From Buchananella hordeovulneris (GTDB lineage Bacteria > Actinomycetota > Actinomycetes > Actinomycetales > Actinomycetaceae), in contig JAUMWR010000004.1 of NCBI GenBank assembly GCA_030529545.1, positions 1-59,142 on the forward strand: a stretch of DNA of 59,142 nt, written 5' to 3'. The notes under the pieces were generated by a model. It was not told where the DNA came from. It was given only the letters and a program-made list of their open reading frames with translations, and did no database searches. Below are positions 16,361 through 26,751 of this stretch, in pieces (position 1 is the first letter of the stretch; every line of letters begins with the position of its first letter). A program made the position numbers and the translations under genes.

Positions 16361-18255
16361 GACGTGACCGCCTGACGCAGCCGCTCCACCCAGCCTTCTG
16401 CCCGGTTCTCATCATCGAACCAGTACTCACGGAGCATCGGGGCCAAGTCGTAATCGACCACCTCCTTCAACCACTTCTCTACCTCCCCTCGGCTGTTGCA
16501 GAAGTAGCTATGCCCGATGCAGAAACCCCGCCCCAGCGACCGGTCGGCCCGAATCTCCGCGTTTAGGGCCTTCACAACACCAACGAATCGGTCGAATCTC
16601 GGGTCAGCGATCCGCTTTCTCAGGGCGGCAAAGCCCGCCGTGTCAAAACCCGGCTCTAGTTCGAAGAAGCTGAACCGGCGCCGCAGCGCGTAGTCGATCA
16701 TCGCTAGTGAGCGGTCGGCGGTGTTCATCATGCCGATGATGTGAAGGTTGGGTGGCACGCTGAAGGAAGCCCCGTTGTAGGCCAGGGTTGCCTTGTGACC
16801 GCGGTAGTCACTCTCGATCAGCATCAATAGCTCGCCGAAGATCTTGGACATATTGCCCCGGTTGATCTCGTCGATGATGAAGAAGAAGTCCTTGTCCGGG
16901 GAGTTGGCGGCCTGCTGGCAGAAGCGGTAGAACACGCCGTATTGCAGCTCAAATCCCTCACCCTGCGGCTTGTACCCCAGCATGAAGTCCTCATAGGAGT
17001 AGTTCTGGTGGAACTGGACAAACTCAATACGTGTCTCGTCCTTCTCCCCCATCAGGGACCACGCCAGGCGCTTGGCAGCAAATGTCTTTCCTACTCCCGG
17101 GGCTCCCTGGAGGATGATGTTTTTCTTGTGCCGCAGCACCGCAACGAGTTCGTCGTAGCGCTCTGGAGCCGTGTAGACCTCGGCCAGGAAATCAGCGCGG
17201 GAATAGGGAGCGAATAGTCTCCCTTCTCGCAGCGGGTTCTGCTCACGAATCAGGTCCACAAGGAAGTCGTACTCCTCACCCGTGAGCCGGAACAGGCTCC
17301 CCATCGGGTTCTTGAGGAACTCCATGTCCGCCAGCGCCGGGCACGCCGCAAAGACCTCCTGCTCGATCGGAGCGGAAAGCCCCTCAGTCTTTACAAACCG
17401 CAGCTTTTCCCCGTCCTGCTCCGCCACGATTTGGCCAAGAGCCACAATCGTCTTTGCCGGGGTCGATTCGTAGCAAATTACCGGGTCGCCCGCTCTCGCA
17501 TCAAGGAAGTTCTGGTAAACCCGACGCTTGTTCCCACGCTCGTTGTAGAGGGTGTAGGACTGCTCCTCGCCCACTGCAATATCCGCGAAACTCCAGATTC
17601 GGGGGTTAGCGTTCAGCCACCAGTAGCCACGCTCGCGGCCAGGGGACTCCTCTTCATCGCCGGGCTGGTCAGGGAAAGAGAGCGCAATCTGGGAGGCGTC
17701 AACCCGCTCGAGCGCCGCCGCAAGCTCTGGTCGCAGCCGCCAAATGAAGCTGCCCACTTCGTCCTTTTCGGCATCCCTGCCGGTGTAAAGCACTCGCCAC
17801 CATTGCGCGCTTCCGTCTTCCCGGCCCGGCACAGGGCATCCGGTCTTCCTAGCCACTCGCTTGGCCAAACCTACAGAGCCAGAAAGGTAGGTGTTGTAGC
17901 TGCCGCCGTACTTCTGAGCCAAGAATTTGCAGGAAGCCTCCCCACCGCAGTCCTTGATCCGTGCGACTATCTCCAGGCTCGACCTCCTGAACACGTTCTC
18001 GTCGTGCAGTAGCGCCAGCCAGTCCTCAACCGCGAGGCCCGGATCGTAACCGTCCCAATCAGGGCTTGACCAACGGTTCATGACTTCGGACACGGCGGTT
18101 TCTCCCATTCTCGACTGGACGACGTGACCGACAACGTCGTCCCCGGAAATAGGTTCGCGTCTCTTGGTCCAGGAGGCCAGCAGCCGCGCCGCTACTGCTT
18201 CCACGATCGCTGCCGCCACCTGCGCCTTTGAGCCGCTGGCCCGGCCGACGTCCAC
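16357..18255 (-). CDS. mcrB: McrB-family GTPase with EVE domain and a coaBC-derived N-terminus
   Basis: Motor subunit of the McrBC system, 632 residues from GTG 18255 (GAGAGG about 8 nt upstream). AAA+ GTPase core: Walker A GAPGVGKT (384-391), Walker B FFFIIDEINR (457-466), and MMNTADRS (509-516), the McrB-type guanine-specificity motif. An EVE (modified-base reader) domain spans about 210-280 (YWWLNANPRIWSF, GDPVICYEST), suggesting recognition of modified DNA. Residues 3-25 ([20 protein letters not shown]...) nearly match the last 23 codons of coaBC, so the current N-terminus is a fusion; ATG 18081 (MNRWSSPDWDGY) may be the ancestral start. Lower G+C than neighbours. Confidence 0.9.
   Translation of the reverse strand: MDVGRASGSKAQVAAAIVEAVAARLLASWTKRREPISGDDVVGHVVQSRMGETAVSEVMNRWSSPDWDGYDPGLAVEDWLALLHDENVFRRSSLEIVARIKDCGGEASCKFLAQKYGGSYNTYLSGSVGLAKRVARKTGCPVPGREDGSAQWWRVLYTGRDAEKDEVGSFIWRLRPELAAALERVDASQIALSFPDQPGDEEESPGRERGYWWLNANPRIWSFADIAVGEEQSYTLYNERGNKRRVYQNFLDARAGDPVICYESTPAKTIVALGQIVAEQDGEKLRFVKTEGLSAPIEQEVFAACPALADMEFLKNPMGSLFRLTGEEYDFLVDLIREQNPLREGRLFAPYSRADFLAEVYTAPERYDELVAVLRHKKNIILQGAPGVGKTFAAKRLAWSLMGEKDETRIEFVQFHQNYSYEDFMLGYKPQGEGFELQYGVFYRFCQQAANSPDKDFFFIIDEINRGNMSKIFGELLMLIESDYRGHKATLAYNGASFSVPPNLHIIGMMNTADRSLAMIDYALRRRFSFFELEPGFDTAGFAALRKRIADPRFDRFVGVVKALNAEIRADRSLGRGFCIGHSYFCNSRGEVEKWLKEVVDYDLAPMLREYWFDDENRAEGWVERLRQAVTS
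18181..18254 (-). repeat. Diverged copy of the coaBC 3' end (distal repeat)
   Basis: Over 23 codons this stretch matches the coaBC 3' end at 20284-20357 in frame, with six synonymous and two amino-acid changes by my alignment. The coaBC stop is not present here, and the frame continues into mcrB. The two copies flank the rloA-rloB pair as direct repeats. Confidence 0.85.
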
Positions 18256-18285
18256 TCTTATCGCCTCTCCCGGTCGGTTTGCTTA

Positions 18286-18882
18286 CTACGCACCACGCAT
18301 GAGGTCAACCAGGATTGGTAGCGAAGATGACGGATCTGGCCCCTGGCGCCCGGCGCACATGTCGCCGTCGACGGCACGCGCAATCTGGCAGGCATGGTCA
18401 ACCGCGTCGAAAGGGAAGTTTGGCGAGAGTACCTTGTCCTGCACCAGCCCCAAACGCTCTACGCGATCATCAAGCTGCGAAGAGGTCAAAGCCGCCCGCC
18501 TGTCTTCGACATGCCAGCGTAGCCACACTTCAAACTTGAGATTCGAGATCAGCAGGCTGATCTTCTCCCGTTCAGCACACCGAATCGCCGAGGCAAGCGT
18601 CTGGTGTTGATCGACGTCCACTAGGCAAACGCACTCGTCGAATTCCTTGCCTCTCCGGGCCGCAGTGTCCCGAAATTCAACGCATTTCTGCACAACCTTG
18701 AGCGGGTCTTTTCCTACCGGAACGGACTTGACCGTAGTAGTAGTCCCTCTGCTGCGTAGGTAATCGTTGAGTCCCTCGACATACTGGGGCTCGGTACGCA
18801 GCCCTTCGGTGACAACAAGGATGCGCCGCGCAAGTTGCCGCACTGGCCTGTCCTTGCGTTCACGCCGCATGCCCGCCATCAT
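18286..18882 (-). CDS. RloB-like protein (AbiLii/TOPRIM-type)
   Basis: A 198-residue defence protein of the RloB family, whose TOPRIM-like core is thought to act as a nuclease. Visible family features: ILVVTEGLRTEPQYVEGLND near the N-terminus (acidic Glu of EGxxTEPxY), VCLVDVDQHQ (acidic pair), and ISNLKFEVWLRWHVED. ATG 18882 overlaps the rloA stop by 4 bp (ATGA), after GGAGGA. With the upstream AAA ATPase it forms an RloA/RloB or AbiL-like pair, known from families linked to phage resistance. Activity here is inferred. Confidence 0.85.
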   Translation of the reverse strand: MMAGMRRERKDRPVRQLARRILVVTEGLRTEPQYVEGLNDYLRSRGTTTTVKSVPVGKDPLKVVQKCVEFRDTAARRGKEFDECVCLVDVDQHQTLASAIRCAEREKISLLISNLKFEVWLRWHVEDRRAALTSSQLDDRVERLGLVQDKVLSPNFPFDAVDHACQIARAVDGDMCAGRQGPDPSSSLPILVDLMRGA

Positions 18883-20222
18883 TCCTCCGCTTGCCGAGAA
18901 TCGATAAGCGCAGCGAACAAGCTGGGCGAAAGTCGCGGCGTGCCACCGTACCGGCCCGTGAGGTAACGCTTTGCAACGTTGGCGTCTGGATGCTTGGGGA
19001 AATCAGCCAGGCACGTCAGCTCAGTCACTCCCTCTACAGTCTTGTCGGTGAACCAAACCTGCTCCGGCTCCAGCCGAACATCGCTAAGTGGTGAAAGTAC
19101 GTAGGACTCGTGGCTGGTGAAGATCAGTTGCGCGTGACGCGTGTTTACGTTTGGATTCGCGAACGCTCCGAGCAGCACATCCAGCAGGTGCGGGTGAAGA
19201 CTTGCGTCGATCTCATCGACCAGCAGCAGCCCACCCCGTCGCAAAGCCTGCAGCGCAGGTACCGCAATAGCGAGCCAGGCGATGGTGCCGTCGCTTTCCT
19301 CGTGGATAGAAAACTCCGGGCACTCCTTACCGCCACCGCGATGAGAGAAAATAAGCCGCCTCGCCACCTGCCCGGCTACTTCTTCAGTCGGCTCCTCCAC
19401 TTGGGGTTCCCCGGCTGATTCGCGCGCAGATTCGAGATTATGCGGAGCATCGCCGTCAAGTTCTCGCTGGAATCGCGATAGTGCCAACCGTATGCGTTCC
19501 GGGACGTTCTTCTCCTCGATTCTCACCTTAGAAACGCCGATGTCCGCGACGCGCAACAGCGCTTCCAGGTCGCTGAAACTCACATTCCCGTCCACCAATA
19601 GGTCCACTAGGCGCCTCAACCGCGCGGCACGGTGAGAGTCCTTCACCAGCACAACGTCAACCCCTGCCAGCAGCTTTTGGGCAAAGCGCTTGAGTGGGGA
19701 GTCGTCCAGCAAAAGTGCGCGGCTAAGTACTAGTTCCCTGGGAGTAACCTTGATTTTTCCGCCAAGGCGCTGGTGGAAGGTAAAGAGGTTATCGTCCCGG
19801 TCACGTTCGAGCAGAGTGCGCCAGCGCGAGGTGACCTCACGCATCCATTCGCGCTTGATTCCACCCGCATCAACCTCGAAACCATACAGATAGCGTCGTC
19901 CATCAATGACCACGTCGAGCTCGTACAAGCTCGAGGCTTCCTGAGATTCTGCGTCGAGTTTGAATGGGGCTCGCACCATATTCTTCGCAGCCTGCCACTC
20001 GGTGGCAGAAAGGACGATCGCGGAGACCGCGTACCGGAAGGCATCCAAAATCGCGGATTTTCCCGTAGCGTTGCCGCCAAAGATTCCAGCAATCGGGTAA
20101 CAAGCGGCTCCCCAATCGCCGGCCTTAGGCAGGAGTGTTTTCAAGGACGGGCGGGCCAGCTCAATCGAGACCTCGTCACGGATGCTCTTGTGGTTGCGGA
20201 CAGAGAAGCGCAGCAACTTCAT
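18879..20222 (-). CDS. RloA/AbiLi-like AAA ATPase
   Basis: A 447-residue SMC/OLD-like ATPase. Walker A is GGNATGKSAI (about 49-58) after the typical FSVRNHKSIRDE N-terminus. The C-terminal lobe shows SHRGGGKECPEFS, then GGLLLVDEIDASLHPHLL (Walker B and D-loop) and FTSHESYVL (switch His). ATG at 20222 with AAGGTGA upstream. Paired with rloB by a 4-bp overlap and placed between two copies of the coaBC 3' end. In homologous systems the ATPase senses infection and the RloB partner is the effector; that division of labour is inference here. Codon use and G+C differ from the core genes. Confidence 0.87.
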   Translation of the reverse strand: MKLLRFSVRNHKSIRDEVSIELARPSLKTLLPKAGDWGAACYPIAGIFGGNATGKSAILDAFRYAVSAIVLSATEWQAAKNMVRAPFKLDAESQEASSLYELDVVIDGRRYLYGFEVDAGGIKREWMREVTSRWRTLLERDRDDNLFTFHQRLGGKIKVTPRELVLSRALLLDDSPLKRFAQKLLAGVDVVLVKDSHRAARLRRLVDLLVDGNVSFSDLEALLRVADIGVSKVRIEEKNVPERIRLALSRFQRELDGDAPHNLESARESAGEPQVEEPTEEVAGQVARRLIFSHRGGGKECPEFSIHEESDGTIAWLAIAVPALQALRRGGLLLVDEIDASLHPHLLDVLLGAFANPNVNTRHAQLIFTSHESYVLSPLSDVRLEPEQVWFTDKTVEGVTELTCLADFPKHPDANVAKRYLTGRYGGTPRLSPSLFAALIDSRQAEE

Positions 20223-20277
20223 GCGCCCAGATTATCACCTTGAGCGGCGTTTTCTACACGTTTTTCGAGCTACGCAA

Positions 20278-21603
20278 CTAGCTCAGCCGCGCCGCTGCCG
20301 CCTCCACGATCGCTGCGGCTACCTGCGCCTTGCTGCCGCTGGCCTGGCCAACGTTCCCGCCCGCCGCGTCGAGCAAGAACACCTGCGTGTCCACGGCCCC
20401 GAACCCGGCGCCACCGCCCACGCGGTTGACCACGGTCAGATCAGCGCCCTTGGAGCGGGCCTTGCGCACGCCGTACTCCAGCACGGTTCCGGCCACGTCG
20501 CCGGTCTCGGCGGCAAACCCCAATACCACCGCAGGCCGGGTGGGTACTCCCCCAACCTCGGGCGGGTTCTTGGACAGCTCGGCCAGGACATCAACCGTAG
20601 GCACCAGCTCGATCGCCCAGCCGCCCTCGCCCGCGCGCTCGGCATCGGTGCGCTTGTGCTTGGAATCCAGCGGCGAGCGCGGCGTGAAGTCGGCAACCGC
20701 GGCGGCCATGATGACGCAGTCGGCCACCGGGCCCTCGCCCTCGCCGCTCACCGCGCCGCGCACGGCCTGCCGCAGCTCGGCCGCGCTGACCACCTTGCGC
20801 ACCTCCACCCCAGCGGGCAGGGCCGCCAGTAGCGCAGCTTCGATGTTGGCCGCCACCAGGGTCACGCGTGCGCCCACGTGCGCCGCCGCCTTGGCGATCT
20901 CCACGCCCATCACGCCCGTGGAGGCGTTAGCCAGGTAGCGCACCGGGTCAATCGCCTCGCGCGTCCCACCGGCACTGATCACCACGTGCTTGCCGAGCAG
21001 GAACGGCTCGGGGGCGGCTGCGGTCTCGATCCCGTCGGCAGGAACGTCGGCCACCAAATCCATGGCCGCCGCGAAAATGTCCTGCGGCTCGGGCAGACGG
21101 CCAATACCGGAATCCCTGCCCGTCAAGCGGCCGGAAGCCGGCGTCAGCACATGTACGCCGCGCGAACGCAGCGTCTCCACATTCGCCTGCGTGGCCGGGT
21201 GCAGCCACATCTCCGTGTGCATCGCCGGGGCAAACAAAACGGGGCAGGCGGCGGTTAGCAGCACCGCGCCCAACAGGTCGTCGGCGCGGCCGGTCGCGGC
21301 GCGCGCCAGGAAGTCGGCGGTCGCTGGGGCCACCACCACCAGGTCGGCGTGCTGCCCCAGCGCCACGTGGTCCACGCCCTCGGCGTCCTCGAACACGCCG
21401 GTGCGCACCGGCTGGCCGGACAGCGCCGCGAACGTGGGCGCGCCCACCATCTTCAGTGCGTTCTGCGTGGGAACCACGCGCACGCTGTGCCCCGCCTCCT
21501 TGAACAGGCGCAGCAGCAACACTGCCTTGTATGCAGCGATGCCCCCCGTTACCCCCAGAACAATCCGGAGGCCACGGGGGGCACCGCTAAGAGTGTCAGG
21601 CAT
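20278..21603 (-). CDS. coaBC: Bifunctional phosphopantothenoylcysteine decarboxylase/phosphopantothenate-cysteine ligase
   Basis: Joins cysteine to 4'-phosphopantothenate and decarboxylates the product in coenzyme A synthesis. The 441-residue product has the flavin-dependent CoaC half ([28 protein letters not shown] with the catalytic His, [27 protein letters not shown]) and the CoaB half from about residue 195 ([24 protein letters not shown] and [10 protein letters not shown]). Overlaps the rpoZ 3' end. Two interspersed-motif sites lie in it, one exact at 21041. Its 3' end is duplicated at the mcrB start, and the defence island begins 56 bp downstream. Confidence 0.97.
   Translation of the reverse strand: MPDTLSGAPRGLRIVLGVTGGIAAYKAVLLLRLFKEAGHSVRVVPTQNALKMVGAPTFAALSGQPVRTGVFEDAEGVDHVALGQHADLVVVAPATADFLARAATGRADDLLGAVLLTAACPVLFAPAMHTEMWLHPATQANVETLRSRGVHVLTPASGRLTGRDSGIGRLPEPQDIFAAAMDLVADVPADGIETAAAPEPFLLGKHVVISAGGTREAIDPVRYLANASTGVMGVEIAKAAAHVGARVTLVAANIEAALLAALPAGVEVRKVVSAAELRQAVRGAVSGEGEGPVADCVIMAAAVADFTPRSPLDSKHKRTDAERAGEGGWAIELVPTVDVLAELSKNPPEVGGVPTRPAVVLGFAAETGDVAGTVLEYGVRKARSKGADLTVVNRVGGGAGFGAVDTQVFLLDAAGGNVGQASGSKAQVAAAIVEAAAARLS
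20284..20357 (-). repeat. coaBC 3' end (proximal repeat)
   Basis: Resident copy of the direct repeat shared with 18181-18254. It includes the coaBC codons for [13 protein letters not shown] and the following tail. The outer edge has a degenerate interspersed motif (CTGGCCAACGTTCC at 20344-20357). Confidence 0.85.
21041..21054 (-). repeat. Interspersed 14-bp motif, copy 5
   Basis: Minus-strand GTGGCCGACGTTCC preceded by GATTTG and followed by TGCC, inside coaBC between its two catalytic halves, encoding VADVPA. Confidence 0.85.
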
Positions 21604-21988
21604 CCTGACCGAAGTCGGCGGCGAAGTCAGCAGCGAAGTCCGTGCTGAAGTCTGCGTGCACCTGGTCGGTCACGCCCGGCACCTCGATGGAAGAGAAGTC
21701 CGGCATGGTCGGAGCAACCGGGGCCACCGGCTCGCGACGCTCGACGCGGCGCAGCAGACCAGCGTTGATCTCGCGAAGCGCGATGGACAGCGGCTTGTCC
21801 TCCGGCTGGTAGTCCACCAGCGGGCCCACGGTCTCGAACAGACCGTGCTCCAACTGCTGGTGGTAGGTGTTGATCTGACGGGTGCGGCGCGCCGCGTACG
21901 TCACCAACGCGTACTTGGAGTCCACCTGCGTGAGCAGCTCGTCGATCGGGGGCTCGATAATGCCCTTACCAGTTCCAGTCACAGCCAT
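21596..21988 (-). CDS. rpoZ: RNA polymerase omega subunit
   Basis: Small subunit that helps assemble RNA polymerase. Start at ATG 21988 ([16 protein letters not shown]); the open frame extends further but the upstream part is the gmk 3' end in another frame. The 130-residue product shows the omega core [26 protein letters not shown] and [15 protein letters not shown]. The C-terminal tail has a short repeated acidic pattern ([17 protein letters not shown]), longer than in E. coli omega and of unknown role. It lies 10 bp after gmk and overlaps coaBC, a conserved actinobacterial order. Confidence 0.95.
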   Translation of the reverse strand: MAVTGTGKGIIEPPIDELLTQVDSKYALVTYAARRTRQINTYHQQLEHGLFETVGPLVDYQPEDKPLSIALREINAGLLRRVERREPVAPVAPTMPDFSSIEVPGVTDQVHADFSTDFAADFAADFGQDA

Positions 21989-21998
21989 GCGGGCAATC

Positions 21999-22562
21999 TT
22001 ACCGGGCCAGGCCCAGAATCTCTTCCAACTCGCCGGTGGCACGCGCCACGTCGTCGTTGACCACCTCGCGGTCGAACTCGCCGCGCGCGGCCAGCTCCAC
22101 CTTGGCGGTGGCCAGGCGGCGGGTGCGCTCCTCCTCGTCCTCAGTGCCACGGCCCACCAGGCGGCGCTCCAGCTCCTCCCAGCTAGGCGGGACCACGAAC
22201 ACGAGCAGGGCCTCCGGCATGGCCTGCCTCACCTGGCGCGCGCCAACGAGGTCGATCTCCACCAGGGCGCTGCGGCCTGCGGCGAGCTCGGCCTCAACCG
22301 GGCCGCGCGGCGTGCCGTACAGGTTTACGCCGTGGACCTCGGCCCACTCCAGCATCTGCCCGTCGGCCACCAGTGCCTCGAACTGCTCGCGCGTGACGAA
22401 GTGGTAGTGGACGCCGTCCTCCTCGCCGGGACGCGGCCCCCGCGTCGTGGCAGAGATGGAGACGAACAGGTCGGGGTGCCGGCGGCGCAGCTCCGCCACC
22501 AGCGTCCCCTTCCCCACCGCCGTCGGCCCGGCCAGGACCACCAGGCGCGGCGCTGCGCTCAT
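21999..22562 (-). CDS. gmk: Guanylate kinase
   Basis: Phosphorylates GMP to GDP. The 187-residue product has the P-loop variant [10 protein letters not shown] (family consensus GPSGVGKST), [23 protein letters not shown] (GMP-binding Arg/Tyr segment), [19 protein letters not shown], and the lid with [17 protein letters not shown]. It overlaps the pyrF stop by 4 bp. Actinobacteria usually carry an integration host factor gene (mihF) between pyrF and gmk; here there is no room for it. Confidence 0.97.
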   Translation of the reverse strand: MSAAPRLVVLAGPTAVGKGTLVAELRRRHPDLFVSISATTRGPRPGEEDGVHYHFVTREQFEALVADGQMLEWAEVHGVNLYGTPRGPVEAELAAGRSALVEIDLVGARQVRQAMPEALLVFVVPPSWEELERRLVGRGTEDEEERTRRLATAKVELAARGEFDREVVNDDVARATGELEEILGLAR

Positions 22563-23446
22563 TTGCCCTCTCCTTCGTTGGACGACGTTCCGCCGGCCGC
22601 CTCGACTACCGCGCGCATCGCGGCCGCCTCCTGCGCCGCCGCCTCAGCCAGCCCGGCCGGGCCGTGCTTGAGCACGCCGCGAGAGGAGGAGGCGAGCACG
22701 TAGGGCAGCGCCGAGCCGAAGACCCGCTTGAGGTCCTCGGGGCCAGCTCCCTGGGCCCCCACGCCGGGGGCCAGGATCGGGCCGTGCAGGGCCGGCAGGT
22801 CGGTGCCGGTCTCCTGGGCGGCGTCACCGATGGTGGCGCCCACGACCACACCGAACGAGCCCCAGCTTGCGCCCTCGGCGCGCTCGATGTCGTTGCGGGC
22901 GGCCAGGCCCTCCACCACGGAGGCGGCCACGGACTTCTCCCCCAGGCGGGCGTGCTGCACGCTGGCGCCCTCCGGGTTGGAGGTCAGGGCCAGCACAAAG
23001 GCACCGCGCCCGGTCTGGCGGGCCAGGTCCAGGGCCGGGTTCAAAGAGCCCAGGCCCAGGTAGGGCGAGAGCGTGATGGAGTCGGCCCGCAGCGGGGAGG
23101 CGTCGTCCAAGTAGGCGGCCGCGTAGCCGCCCATGGTCGAGCCTATGTCGCCGCGCTTGACGTCCAAGACAGAAAGCAGGTCGGCCTCGCGGGCCGCAGC
23201 CAGCACATCCTCCAGGGCGGCCACGCCGCGCGAGCCGTGGCGCTCGAAGAATGCCGACTGCGGCTTGACCGCCGCGACCTTCCCCGCCAACTGCTCAACC
23301 ACGATCAGGCCGAACTTCCGCACGCCGGCGGCATCGTCGTCCAAACCCCACTGCGCCAGGAGGGCAGCGTGCGGGTCGATGCCCACACACAGGGGGCCGT
23401 GGGCCGCCACCGCGGCGGCCAGGCGGTCACCGAAAGCCGGGCTCAC
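22559..23446 (-). CDS. pyrF: Orotidine-5'-phosphate decarboxylase (type 2)
   Basis: Decarboxylates OMP to UMP, the last step of de novo UMP synthesis. The 295-residue product is the longer actinobacterial type with [34 protein letters not shown], the catalytic Lys/Asp motif [16 protein letters not shown], and [14 protein letters not shown]. The Ala/Glu-rich C-terminal tail ends [12 protein letters not shown] and encodes a near copy of the interspersed motif (22578-22591, one mismatch). It overlaps both carB and gmk by 4 bp. Confidence 0.97.
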   Translation of the reverse strand: MSPAFGDRLAAAVAAHGPLCVGIDPHAALLAQWGLDDDAAGVRKFGLIVVEQLAGKVAAVKPQSAFFERHGSRGVAALEDVLAAAREADLLSVLDVKRGDIGSTMGGYAAAYLDDASPLRADSITLSPYLGLGSLNPALDLARQTGRGAFVLALTSNPEGASVQHARLGEKSVAASVVEGLAARNDIERAEGASWGSFGVVVGATIGDAAQETGTDLPALHGPILAPGVGAQGAGPEDLKRVFGSALPYVLASSSRGVLKHGPAGLAEAAAQEAAAMRAVVEAAGGTSSNEGEGK

Positions 23447-26400
23447 TTTGCCTCCCTCTCCGCGCGGCGGGCCTGCAGGTCTGCCGCGTACTCCTGCAAG
23501 GAGCGCACGTTCAGGTCGGTGCCGCGGGCGGCGTCGATGGCCTGCACGGCGGCGTCGAACTGCTGAACGGTGGTGATGATCGCGCGGTCGGCGGCGGTGG
23601 TGGCGGTACGAATCTCGTAACCGTCAGCCCGCGCGCCCTGGCCGGCCGGGGTGTTGATGACCATGTCGACCTCACCGGCGATGATGCGGTCCACGATGGT
23701 GGGCTCCCCGTTTTCACCACGCCCCTCGGAGTGCTTGCGCGCCACCTCGCACTCGATGCCGTTGCGGCGCAGCACCACGGCCGTGCCCTCGGTGGCCAGC
23801 AGCTTGAAGCCGAGCTCCACCAAGCGGCGGGCCGGCAGCGCAATCTGGCGCTTGTCGCGGTCCGCGATGGAGACGAACACCGTACCCTCGGTGGGCAGGC
23901 CACCGTAGGCGGCCAGCTGGGACTTGGCGAACGCCAACGGGAAGTTGGCGTCGAAGCCCATGACCTCACCGGTGGAGCGCATCTCCGGGCCCAGCACGGT
24001 GTCAACCACGCGCCCGGACTCGGTGCGGAAGCGCTTGAACGGCAGCACGGCCTCCTTCACCGCGATCGGGTCCGCGATGTCGGTGAAACGGGCGTCCGTG
24101 GCAGGCAGCACGCCGGCGGTGCGCAGGTCCGCAATGGACTCCCCCGCCATCACGCGGGCCGCGGCCTGGGCCAGCGCCGTGCCGGTCGCCTTGGCGACGA
24201 ACGGGACGGTGCGGGAGGCGCGCGGGTTGGCCTCGATGACGTACAGGACGTCGGAGACCAGCGCGTACTGGATGTTGAGCAGGCCGCGCACGCCCACGCC
24301 CTTGGCGATCGCCAGGGTGGAGGCCGCGATGCGCTCGATGATGGCACCGGACAGCGTCATGGGCGGCAGCACACAGGCGGAGTCGCCGGAGTGAATACCG
24401 GCCTCCTCGATGTGCTCCATGATGCCGCCGATGAACAGGTCGGTGCCGTCGTAGAGCGCGTCCACGTCGATCTCCACCGCGTCGTCCAGGAAGCGGTCGA
24501 TCAGGAGCGGACCGGAGGCGTAGACGTCGCCGGCACGCGACAGGTAGTCACGCAGGCCGTCCTCGCTGTAGACGATCTCCATGCCGCGGCCACCGAGCAC
24601 GAAGCTCGGGCGCACCAGCACCGGGTAGCCAACCGCTGCGGCCACGCTCAGCGCCTGAGAGTCGCTCACGGCGGTACCGTGGGCCGGGCTCGGCAGGTGG
24701 GCGGCCTCGAGCACCGCACCGAAGGCCTCGCGGTCCTCGGCGGCGGCGATCGCCTCGGGGGTGGTGCCCAGGATCGGGACGCCAGCCTCCTTCAGACGCG
24801 CAGCCAGGGACAGCGGGGTCTGGCCACCGAGCTGGACGATCATGCCGGCCACCGGGCCGGCCGCCTTCTCCGCCTCGTAGACCTCCATCACGTCCTCGAA
24901 CGTGAGGGGCTCAAAGTAGAGACGGTCGGAGATGTCGTAGTCGGTGGAGACCGTCTCCGGGTTGCAGTTGACCATGACGGTCTCGTAGCGCTCGCGCAGC
25001 GCGAAGGTCGCGTGCACGCAGGAGTAGTCGAACTCGATGCCCTGACCGATGCGGTTGGGGCCGGAGCCCAAGATGATCACGGCCTCGCGCTCGCGCGGAC
25101 GCACCTCGTTCTCCTCGTCGTAGGACGAGTAGTGGTACGGGGTGTCGGCGGCGAACTCGGCGGCGCAGGTGTCCACGGTCTTGAACACCGGACGCACGTT
25201 GAAGGCGCGGCGGATCTCGCGAACCGTGCGCTCCTCCAGGCCCCGGATCTCCGCGATCTGCACGTCGGAGAGGCCGTGGGCCTTGGCCTCGCGCAGCAGC
25301 GCCGGGGTGAGCACCGGGGCGTCGGCCACGCTGTTGGCGACCTCGTCGATCAAGAAGAGCTGGTCCAGGAACCAGCGGTCGATCTCGGTGGCGGCGTACA
25401 GCTCCTCCAGGGTGGCACCGCCACGGATGGCCTGCTGCACCTGGATCAGACGGTCCTCGGTCGGCGTCTTGATCGCCTCCAGCAGCTGCGCGGTCTCCTC
25501 CTTGGAGGGGGCCGCCCCGCGCCAGTGGAAGCAGGTGTTCTTCTTGTCAATGGAGCGCATGGCCTTGCCCAGCGCCTCCGCGAAGTTGCGGCCCAGGGCC
25601 ATCGCCTCACCCACCGACTTCATGGCTGTGGTCAGGGTCGGGTCAGCGGCCGGGAACTTCTCGAACGCAAAACGCGGCACCTTCACCACGACGTAGTCCA
25701 GCGCCGGCTCGTAGGAGGCCGGGGTGGTGCCGGTGATGTCGTTCTGGATCTCGTCCAGGGTGTAGCCGATGGCCAGGCGGGCGGCGATCTTGGCGATCGG
25801 GAAACCGGTCGCCTTGGAGGCCAGGGCCGAGGAGCGAGAGACGCGCGGGTTCATCTCGATGACGACGACGCGCCCAGTGGTGGGGTGAATGGCGAACTGG
25901 ATGTTGCACCCACCGGTGTCCACGCCGACCTCGCGGATGACGGCAATACCGATGTTGCGCAGGTTCTGCACCTCGCGGTCGGTCAGCGTCAGCGCCGGGG
26001 CGACGGTGATGGAGTCACCGGTGTGCACACCCACGGGGTCGACGTTCTCGATGGTGCAGACCATCACCGCGTTGTCTGCGGTGTCGCGCACCAGCTCGAG
26101 CTCGATCTCCTTCCAGCCCAGGATGGACTCCTCCAGCAACACCTCGGTGGTGCGGGAGTGGTAGAGGCCGGCGCCGGCGATGCGGTCCAGGTCCTCGGCG
26201 TTGAAGGCGATACCTGAGCCCAGGCCCCCCATGGTGAAGGAAGGACGGACCACCACCGGGTAGCTCAGCTCCTCCACCGCCTGGTGGCACTCGTCCAGGC
26301 TGTGGGCGATGACGGAACGGGCCACCTCGGCGCCACAGCGCTCGACCACGGCCTTGAACTCGTCGCGGTCCTCACCGGCGTTGATCGCGTCTAGGCGGGC

Positions 26401-26751
26401 ACCGATCAGCTCCACGTTGTACTTCTCCAGCACGCCGGCCTCGGCAAGGCCCACGGCGGTATTCAGTGCGGTCTGGCCACCCAGGGTGGGCAGGAGCGCG
26501 TCGGGGTGCTCCTTGGCGATGATCGCCGCCACTGCCTCCACGGTGATGGGCTCCACGTAGGTGGCGTCAGCCACGTCCGGGTCCGTCATGATCGTGGCCG
26601 GGTTGGAGTTGACCAGGATGACGCGCACGCCCTCGTCGCGCAGCACGCGGCAGGCCTGAGTACCGGAGTAGTCGAACTCGCAGGCCTGACCGATCACAAT
26701 CGGGCCGGAGCCAATTACCAGAACAGATTTGATGTCACTACGGCGCGGCAT
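23443..26751 (-). CDS. carB: Carbamoyl-phosphate synthase large subunit
   Basis: Makes carbamoyl phosphate from bicarbonate, ammonia and two ATP for arginine and pyrimidine synthesis. The 1102-residue product has two tandem ATP-grasp halves. First half: [58 protein letters not shown]. Second half: [54 protein letters not shown]. The C-terminal MGS-like regulatory domain (from about residue 960) ends the protein. ATG 26751 overlaps the carA stop by 1 bp. It is part of the pyr operon. Confidence 0.98.
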   Translation of the reverse strand: MPRRSDIKSVLVIGSGPIVIGQACEFDYSGTQACRVLRDEGVRVILVNSNPATIMTDPDVADATYVEPITVEAVAAIIAKEHPDALLPTLGGQTALNTAVGLAEAGVLEKYNVELIGARLDAINAGEDRDEFKAVVERCGAEVARSVIAHSLDECHQAVEELSYPVVVRPSFTMGGLGSGIAFNAEDLDRIAGAGLYHSRTTEVLLEESILGWKEIELELVRDTADNAVMVCTIENVDPVGVHTGDSITVAPALTLTDREVQNLRNIGIAVIREVGVDTGGCNIQFAIHPTTGRVVVIEMNPRVSRSSALASKATGFPIAKIAARLAIGYTLDEIQNDITGTTPASYEPALDYVVVKVPRFAFEKFPAADPTLTTAMKSVGEAMALGRNFAEALGKAMRSIDKKNTCFHWRGAAPSKEETAQLLEAIKTPTEDRLIQVQQAIRGGATLEELYAATEIDRWFLDQLFLIDEVANSVADAPVLTPALLREAKAHGLSDVQIAEIRGLEERTVREIRRAFNVRPVFKTVDTCAAEFAADTPYHYSSYDEENEVRPREREAVIILGSGPNRIGQGIEFDYSCVHATFALRERYETVMVNCNPETVSTDYDISDRLYFEPLTFEDVMEVYEAEKAAGPVAGMIVQLGGQTPLSLAARLKEAGVPILGTTPEAIAAAEDREAFGAVLEAAHLPSPAHGTAVSDSQALSVAAAVGYPVLVRPSFVLGGRGMEIVYSEDGLRDYLSRAGDVYASGPLLIDRFLDDAVEIDVDALYDGTDLFIGGIMEHIEEAGIHSGDSACVLPPMTLSGAIIERIAASTLAIAKGVGVRGLLNIQYALVSDVLYVIEANPRASRTVPFVAKATGTALAQAAARVMAGESIADLRTAGVLPATDARFTDIADPIAVKEAVLPFKRFRTESGRVVDTVLGPEMRSTGEVMGFDANFPLAFAKSQLAAYGGLPTEGTVFVSIADRDKRQIALPARRLVELGFKLLATEGTAVVLRRNGIECEVARKHSEGRGENGEPTIVDRIIAGEVDMVINTPAGQGARADGYEIRTATTAADRAIITTVQQFDAAVQAIDAARGTDLNVRSLQEYAADLQARRAEREAK

